Below, in pieces: positions 1 to 2,525 of a stretch of DNA of 5,165 nt. A program made the translations under genes and the position numbers. The notes below the pieces were generated by a model. It worked only from the letters and a program-made list of their open reading frames with translations, searched no databases and was not told where the DNA came from. How positions within the stretch are numbered: position 1 is the first letter of the stretch; each line of letters begins with the position of its first letter. The DNA lies in contig SLFB01000038.1 of assembly GCA_007124475.1 (NCBI GenBank), positions 1 to 5,165 of the forward strand, given 5' to 3'. This DNA comes from Vibrio sp. Its GTDB lineage: Bacteria; Pseudomonadota; Gammaproteobacteria; Enterobacterales; Vibrionaceae.

Positions 1-5
1 AAATA

Positions 6-82
6 TGGCGCGTCCTGGAGGATTCGAACCTCCGACCGCCTGGTTCGTAGCCAGGTACTCTATCCAGCTGAGCTAAGGACGC
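6..82 (-). tRNA. tRNA-Arg (anticodon ACG), copy 1
   Basis: This 77-nt tRNA reads arginine CGN codons; A34 of the ACG anticodon is normally deaminated to inosine by TadA. The anticodon lies at 48-46 in the loop CTACGAA between CCTGG and CCAGG. The acceptor stem is GCGTCCT paired with AGGACGC, the T-arm is GGAGG-TTCGAAT-CCTCC, the discriminator base is G73, and the CCA end is encoded at 8-6. The D-loop carries GGA, consistent with the A20 arginine identity base. It is the last tRNA visible in a five-gene array and is identical base for base to the copy at 348-424. Only five bases lie downstream, so the array may continue beyond the window. Confidence 0.98.
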
Positions 83-86
83 GAAG

Positions 87-105
87 CTAATGATTTATTC
101 ATTAG
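87..105 (-). other. Hairpin in the spacer between tRNA-Arg copies 2 and 1
   Basis: The 33-nt spacer (83-115) contains a perfect 7-bp inverted repeat, CTAATGA and TCATTAG, around a 5-nt loop. No T-run follows on the minus strand, so it does not look like a terminator. In a polycistronic tRNA precursor such a hairpin could position RNase E or RNase P cleavage, but that is inference. Confidence 0.45.
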
Positions 106-115
106 ATATAAAATG

Positions 116-192
116 TGGCGCGCTCAGGAGGATTCGAACCTCCGACCGCCTGGTTCGTAGCCAGGTACTCTATCCAGCTGAGCTATGAGCGC
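116..192 (-). tRNA. tRNA-Arg (anticodon ACG), copy 2 with variant acceptor stem
   Basis: This 77-nt tRNA has its anticodon ACG at 158-156 and an encoded CCA at 118-116. From position 8 to the end of the T-arm it is identical to the other two arginine tRNAs here. Its acceptor stem differs: GCGCTCA pairs with TGAGCGC, instead of GCGTCCT with AGGACGC. All three changed pairs (positions 4, 5 and 7) are compensated, so the stem stays fully paired and the gene appears functional. The discriminator base is again G. Confidence 0.98.
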
Positions 193-196
193 GCAG

Positions 197-212
197 TGTG
201 ATACTCATCACA
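197..212. promoter_or_regulatory. Palindrome matching the CRP box, inside the tRNA array
   Basis: TGTGATACTCATCACA matches the core CRP consensus TGTGA-N6-TCACA at all ten specified bases. It lies in the 44-nt spacer between tRNA-Ser (237-329) and tRNA-Arg copy 2 (116-192). The same bases form a 6-bp RNA hairpin with a 4-nt loop, so an alternative reading is an RNA processing hairpin. No convincing promoter was seen beside it. Binding by CRP is inference from the sequence match only. Confidence 0.35.
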
Positions 213-236
213 TAAAAATCCAGAGCAAGCTATAAA

Positions 237-329
237 TGGCGATGAGGGAGGGATTCGAACCCTCGATACGGCTACAAACCGTATACTCCCTTAGCAGGGG
301 AGCGCCTTCAGCCTCTCGGCCACCTCACC
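237..329 (-). tRNA. tRNA-Ser (anticodon GCT), copy 1
   Basis: This 93-nt class II tRNA decodes serine AGC/AGU codons. The anticodon GCT is at 295-293 in the loop CTGCTAA between CTCCC and GGGAG. It has the long variable arm typical of serine tRNAs, a 6-bp stem ATACGG/CCGTAT. The T-arm is GAGGG-TTCGAAT-CCCTC, the acceptor stem GGTGAGG/CCTCATC contains one G-U wobble at pair 2-71, the discriminator is G and CCA is encoded. It differs from the copy at 474-566 by a single D-loop base, at plus-strand position 314. The resemblance to E. coli serV, also next to csrA, is clear. Confidence 0.98.
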
Positions 330-347
330 ACATTAAGCTCTAAATTA

Positions 348-424
348 TGGCGCGTCCTGGAGGATTCGAACCTCCGACCGCCTGGTTCGTAGCCAGGTAC
401 TCTATCCAGCTGAGCTAAGGACGC
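348..424 (-). tRNA. tRNA-Arg (anticodon ACG), copy 3
   Basis: This 77-nt tRNA has its anticodon ACG at 390-388, acceptor stem GCGTCCT/AGGACGC, discriminator G and an encoded CCA at 350-348. Its sequence is identical to the tRNA at 6-82. It follows the promoter-proximal tRNA-Ser by 49 nt and precedes the second tRNA-Ser by only 18 nt. Three ACG copies in one array fit heavy use of CGU/CGC arginine codons. Confidence 0.98.
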
Positions 425-429
425 GCAAT

Positions 430-465
430 GACTTATTGAGATAAATTGCTTTATTTTAACAAGTC
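430..465 (-). other. Two-part hairpin in the spacer between tRNA-Ser copy 2 and tRNA-Arg copy 3
   Basis: On the minus strand GACTTGTT (465-458) can pair with AATAAGTC (437-430) over 8 bp with one G-U pair. Inside it, ATAAA and TTTAT form a 5-bp stem capped by GCAA, a GNRA-type tetraloop (454-441). There is no terminator-like T-run at its 3' side. It may be a processing signal of the tRNA precursor; this is inferred from structure only. Confidence 0.4.
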
Positions 466-473
466 CCACAAGA

Positions 474-566
474 TGGCGATGAGGGAGGGATTCGAACCCT
501 CGATACGGCTACAAACCGTATACTCCCTTAGCAGGGGAGCGCCTTCAGCCACTCGGCCACCTCACC
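474..566 (-). tRNA. tRNA-Ser (anticodon GCT), copy 2, promoter-proximal
   Basis: This 93-nt class II tRNA has its anticodon GCT at 532-530, a 6-bp variable-arm stem, T-arm GAGGG-TTCGAAT-CCCTC, discriminator G and encoded CCA at 476-474. It is the first gene of the array, about 8 nt downstream of the predicted transcription start. It matches the tRNA at 237-329 except for one D-loop base (minus-strand GAGTGGC here, GAGAGGC there; plus-strand position 551). Confidence 0.98.
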
Positions 567-575
567 GTCTTGCGG

Positions 576-609
576 AGGCACATATTACGATTTACCCAAA
601 ATATGTCAA
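576..609 (-). promoter_or_regulatory. Promoter of the tRNA-Ser/Arg operon with a GC-rich discriminator
   Basis: On the minus strand a perfect -35 box TTGACA (609-604) is separated by 16 bp from the -10 box TAATAT (587-582). Just downstream is the GC-rich stretch GCCTCC (579-574), before a likely start near 575-573 and the mature tRNA 5' end at 566. GC-rich discriminators are known features of rRNA and tRNA promoters under stringent (ppGpp/DksA) control, so growth-rate control is expected. Upstream, on the minus strand, lie T-rich tracts (about 636-617) that could act as an UP element or bind Fis; that part is inference. Confidence 0.82.
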
Positions 610-782
610 ACACTTTCTTGGTAAAAAAGACAAAAACCAGTTCAACCGTTGTCAATTTAACCAAAGCGCTGAGAAATTACACTTTATAGAAAAGCTCAGC
701 TAAAAACAACTCGTTACCCAACAACCAAGTATTATCGTAACGAATAGATTCAGTTTCAGATGATTTAGAAGACTGAGAACAC
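610..782. other. Intergenic stretch between tRNA promoter and csrA terminator, no gene recognised
   Basis: This AT-rich stretch has no credible coding region on either strand. It contains a second TTGACA on the minus strand (655-650) without a matching -10 box, and a weak 6-bp inverted repeat GCTGAG/CTCAGC (668-673 and 695-700) around a 21-nt loop. Neither supports an RNA gene by itself. Confidence 0.5.
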
Positions 783-816
783 AAAAACCAAAAAGGCTGA
801 CAAATGCCAGCCTTTT
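783..816 (-). terminator. Intrinsic terminator of csrA
   Basis: On the minus strand a perfect 9-bp stem, AAAAGGCTG (816-808) and CAGCCTTTT (799-791), encloses an 8-nt loop. It is followed by a T-rich tail, TGGTTTTT (790-783). The hairpin begins 12 nt after the csrA stop codon, so it should end csrA transcripts and insulate the tRNA operon promoter. The A-run on the other side of the stem makes some activity on the plus strand possible, but no plus-strand gene leads into it. Confidence 0.88.
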
Positions 817-828
817 AGTATGAGATAA

Positions 829-1026
829 TTAGTAACTGCTTGGCGCAGTATTACCATTACCTTTTTCAGCTTGAATACGCATATAAATTTCTTCACGGTG
901 TACTGACACTTCCTTAGGAGCGTTAACACCAATACGTACTTGATTACCTTTTACACCTAAGACAGTGACGGTTACTTCATCACCAATCATAAGGGTTTCG
1001 CCAACACGGCGAGTCAAAATTAGCAT
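829..1026 (-). CDS. csrA: Carbon storage regulator CsrA
   Basis: CsrA is a small dimeric cytoplasmic RNA-binding protein that binds GGA motifs in mRNA leaders, usually over the Shine-Dalgarno sequence, to repress or sometimes stabilise messages. It controls carbon flux, motility, biofilm and, in vibrios, quorum-sensing output, and is antagonised by CsrB-type sRNAs. The 65-residue product spans the whole family fold. It keeps the RNA-binding N-terminus MLILTRR (L4, R6, R7) and the second binding strand VSVHREE with R44. Residues 1-48 appear the same as in E. coli CsrA as I recall it. The C-terminal tail (GNGNTAPSSY) is four residues longer and is the variable part of the family. The ATG at 1026 has an AAGGAG 6 nt upstream, so the start is secure. 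It follows lysC after 90 nt, with no terminator seen between them. Confidence 0.98.
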   Translation of the reverse strand: MLILTRRVGETLMIGDEVTVTVLGVKGNQVRIGVNAPKEVSVHREEIYMRIQAEKGNGNTAPSSY

Positions 1027-1032
1027 TCTTTG

Positions 1033-1038
1033 CTCCTT
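1033..1038 (-). promoter_or_regulatory. csrA ribosome binding site with embedded GGA
   Basis: AAGGAG lies 6 nt before the csrA ATG, in the context CAAGGAGCAAAGAATG, which closely resembles the E. coli csrA start region. The GGA inside the Shine-Dalgarno sequence is the kind of site CsrA binds, so negative autoregulation as described in E. coli is plausible. Another GGA lies further upstream at 1094-1092. Confidence 0.75.
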
Positions 1039-1070
1039 GAGTATTCTCTGTATTATCTTGCAACATTGCT

Positions 1071-1100
1071 ATTATCTACTAAAAGTTATATTTCCGTAAA
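1071..1100 (-). promoter_or_regulatory. Candidate csrA promoter in the lysC-csrA gap
   Basis: On the minus strand TTTACG (1100-1095) stands 18 bp before GATAAT (1076-1071), an acceptable but not strong sigma-70-like pair. A second GATAAT occurs at 1057-1052 without a clear -35 box. E. coli csrA has several promoters, including a sigma-S dependent one, so multiple weak promoters here would not be surprising. Read-through from lysC is equally possible. Confidence 0.35.
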
Positions 1101-1116
1101 CTCTATAAGCTTTAAA

Positions 1117-2304
1117 TCAGCCTAAAAAGGCCTGTTTTGCTTCAAAGTCCAACAGCGCCTCAGCGTTAATATAAGCTTCGTGCAAGATATTAGCCGCACT
1201 ATCGACCATGTGCGGCGCAAGCATTAACATTAATGAGTGTGAGGTAGTAGAAACATAGCGAACATTTATCGCATGTTCCGCGAGCAGTGCATAGGCATGC
1301 TCAATTAATGCAGGAGCTTGCAAACCAACGGTTGTTAGTAAACTCACCTGCTCACTATTGCGAATTTTATCGTGAAATACTAGATCCAACTTAGCACAAG
1401 TGTCACTTTTTATCACCACGCCAGCACAATCTGCATCCTCGATCACATTCCAAACTTCGATCGCTAACATTTGACACTGTTTAACTAAGCTTGCCAAGCT
1501 ATCATGATGAACGATCACTAAGCTCATATCGCGCTGTATGGCGAGACCACAAATCATTTGTGTCCCTATCTCACCTTTAATTAAACTGCCGTCATTGATC
1601 TCAAATGTCGACAACACACGTAAAGGGACTTGATGCTTCCATGCGTACTGTACGCAAGGTAAATGCAATACTTTCGCTCCTTTACGAGCCATCTCCTCCA
1701 TCGATGGGAAATCAATCACGTCTAGTTTCTTAGCGTTGGCAACGACCCTGGGATCGCAAGTGTATACGCCATCAACATCCGTGAATATTTGACACTCATC
1801 AGCGCTCAGAGCTCCGGCAAGTGTAACTGCACTGGTATCGGAGCCTCCTCGTCCTAAAGTGGTGATATCCCCATTATCATTCACACCCTGAAAACCAGCG
1901 ACTATCACAATTTGATCTTGCGCCAATAGATCTGTAATCACTCGGGTATCAATATTCTTAATCGTCGCGTCATTGTGTTGATTATCCGTCACAATTTTCG
2001 CTTGAGCTCCGGTTAATGAGCGTGCAGCATGACCGAGTTTATTTAACGTCATTGCCAACAGTGCCATAGACACTTGCTCACCAGCAGAGAGCAAAACATC
2101 AAGTTCTCGAGCAGTAGGTACGGTATCGATTTGTTGAGCCAATCCCAATAAACGATTTGTCTCTCCTGACATTGCCGAAACAACCACTACAACTTGATTA
2201 CCATCATTCTTCGCTTTAATGATGTGTTCGGCTACGGTGTGGATTCTCTCAATAGAACCAACCGACGTCCCGCCAAACTTTTGCACGATAAGGGGCTTTT
2301 TCAC
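1117..2304 (-). CDS. lysC: Aspartate kinase (monofunctional, LysC type)
   Basis: Aspartate kinase phosphorylates L-aspartate with ATP, the first committed step to lysine, diaminopimelate, threonine, methionine and isoleucine. The 395-residue protein has the full catalytic domain: KFGGTS at 9-14, VSAMSGETN at 42-50, LLSAGEQVSMALLA at 71-84, the GRGGSDTSAV loop at 151-160, FTDVDGVYTCDPR at 174-186 and MEEMARKGAKVLH at 202-214. Residues from about 250 should form two ACT domains that bind feedback effectors. They are strongly diverged, lacking the usual VPDxPG and MIVQN signatures in the first; in the second, INVRYVSTTSHS stands where INIQMISTSEI is common. The start is GTG (2304-2302): the in-frame TGA at 2313-2311 blocks ATG or GTG starts further upstream, AAGGTG sits 7 nt before, and the product then begins like other kinases. 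It lies between alaS and csrA and may be cotranscribed with csrA. Confidence 0.96.
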   Translation of the reverse strand: MKKPLIVQKFGGTSVGSIERIHTVAEHIIKAKNDGNQVVVVVSAMSGETNRLLGLAQQIDTVPTARELDVLLSAGEQVSMALLAMTLNKLGHAARSLTGAQAKIVTDNQHNDATIKNIDTRVITDLLAQDQIVIVAGFQGVNDNGDITTLGRGGSDTSAVTLAGALSADECQIFTDVDGVYTCDPRVVANAKKLDVIDFPSMEEMARKGAKVLHLPCVQYAWKHQVPLRVLSTFEINDGSLIKGEIGTQMICGLAIQRDMSLVIVHHDSLASLVKQCQMLAIEVWNVIEDADCAGVVIKSDTCAKLDLVFHDKIRNSEQVSLLTTVGLQAPALIEHAYALLAEHAINVRYVSTTSHSLMLMLAPHMVDSAANILHEAYINAEALLDFEAKQAFLG

Positions 2305-2310
2305 CAGTAT

Positions 2311-2355
2311 TCACCTTCCCAAGACCAAAGTCTCATTAGGTTCAAACAACCTCAT
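2311..2355 (-). CDS. Possible 14-codon leader ORF upstream of lysC
   Basis: An ATG at 2355-2353 opens a reading frame for MRLFEPNETLVLGR that ends in TGA at 2313-2311. It is in the lysC frame, with only two codons (ATA CTG) between its stop and the lysC GTG. Its stop overlaps the last two bases of the lysC Shine-Dalgarno AAGGTG. A weak AGG lies 6 nt before the ATG. The peptide has no lysine and a single threonine, so it is not a classical lysine or threonine attenuator peptide. It could couple translation into lysC, or be chance. Nothing in the sequence proves it is translated. Confidence 0.25.
   Translation of the reverse strand: MRLFEPNETLVLGR
2312..2320 (-). promoter_or_regulatory. lysC ribosome binding site that fixes the GTG start
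   Basis: GGGAAGGTG on the minus strand places AAGGTG 7 nt before the GTG at 2304. Together with the in-frame TGA that overlaps it, this decides the start codon. A small 4-bp hairpin, AGAC-TTTG-GTCT (2333-2322), ends immediately upstream and leaves the site itself open. Confidence 0.75.
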
Positions 2356-2398
2356 AATCAACCTGAGTAATAATCAATCAGTTGATTATTTGTTTGAA
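2339..2398 (-). promoter_or_regulatory. lysC leader with mutually exclusive hairpins
   Basis: On the minus strand AATAATCAA (2390-2382) can pair with TTGATTATT (2377-2369) across a CTGA tetraloop. The overlapping ATAATCAAC (2389-2381) can instead pair with GTTGATTAT (2362-2354). The second choice extends into a further 9-bp pairing, TTCAAACAA (2398-2390) with TTGTTTGAA (2349-2341), giving a nearly continuous long stem apart from one base shared at the junction and a bulged GAGG. The distal arm contains the first two bases of the possible leader ORF start codon. The arrangement resembles an attenuator or RNA switch. I could not match the conserved core of the lysine riboswitch. The same repeats could be operator DNA. 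Confidence 0.4.
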
Positions 2399-2399
2399 G

Positions 2400-2405
2400 A
2401 GTATA
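2400..2405 (-). promoter_or_regulatory. Candidate -10 box for lysC
   Basis: TATACT on the minus strand matches five of six bases of the sigma-70 -10 consensus. No good -35 box is present at 16-18 bp; the best hexamer is about TTACTC. A start about 7 nt downstream (near 2393) would fall inside the outer arm of the leader structure. It is only a candidate; an activator-dependent promoter is possible. Confidence 0.3.
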
Positions 2406-2410
2406 AATGA

Positions 2411-2436
2411 CAAAACCAAGTGAGTAATTGGTTTTG
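2411..2436 (-). other. Perfect 9-bp hairpin upstream of lysC
   Basis: CAAAACCAA (2436-2428, minus strand) and TTGGTTTTG (2419-2411) form a perfect 9-bp stem around the loop TTACTCAC. It sits 38 nt beyond the alaS terminator hairpin and just before the candidate lysC -10 box. Its 3' side is T-rich but no proper T-run follows, so it is a weak second terminator at best. The loop sequence ATTACTCA recurs in the leader at 2371-2364. Confidence 0.4.
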
Positions 2437-2474
2437 GCTAAAAATACCCCAACGACACCACTTGGTTAACCAGA

Positions 2475-2514
2475 TAAAATTACGCTCAATCAATAAACTA
2501 CTGATTGAGCGTAA
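2475..2514 (-). terminator. Intrinsic terminator of alaS
   Basis: On the minus strand TTACGCTCAATCA (2514-2502) pairs perfectly with TGATTGAGCGTAA (2492-2480) over 13 bp around a 9-nt loop, followed by TTTTATCT (2479-2472). It starts 11 nt after the alaS stop codon. The short T-run is interrupted, but the long stem makes termination likely. It separates alaS from lysC transcription. Confidence 0.85.
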
Positions 2515-2525
2515 ATTATCATTTA

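Noticed and set aside
650..700. Possible small RNA gene or extra promoter between csrA and the tRNA operon
   Set aside because: The second TTGACA has no suitable -10 box, and the 6-bp inverted repeat with a 21-nt loop is weak. No terminator or conserved structure supports an RNA gene.
446..703. 85-codon plus-strand reading frame containing MAMREGFEPSIRL
   Set aside because: It runs antisense through tRNA-Ser (474-566); REGFEPSI is the translation of the reversed tRNA-Ser T-arm region and a well-known false protein.
2373..2386. FNR box in the lysC leader
   Set aside because: The half-sites are in the wrong order: ATCAA-N4-TTGAT is present, whereas FNR needs TTGAT-N4-ATCAA.
2219..2410. 63-codon plus-strand reading frame across the lysC start
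   Set aside because: It is antisense to the lysC N-terminus and leader and encodes nothing recognisable.
2305..2474. Lysine riboswitch (L-box) upstream of lysC
   Set aside because: The length would fit, but I could not find the conserved core segments of the class. The leader is reported as an unassigned structured region; a covariance-model search would settle it.
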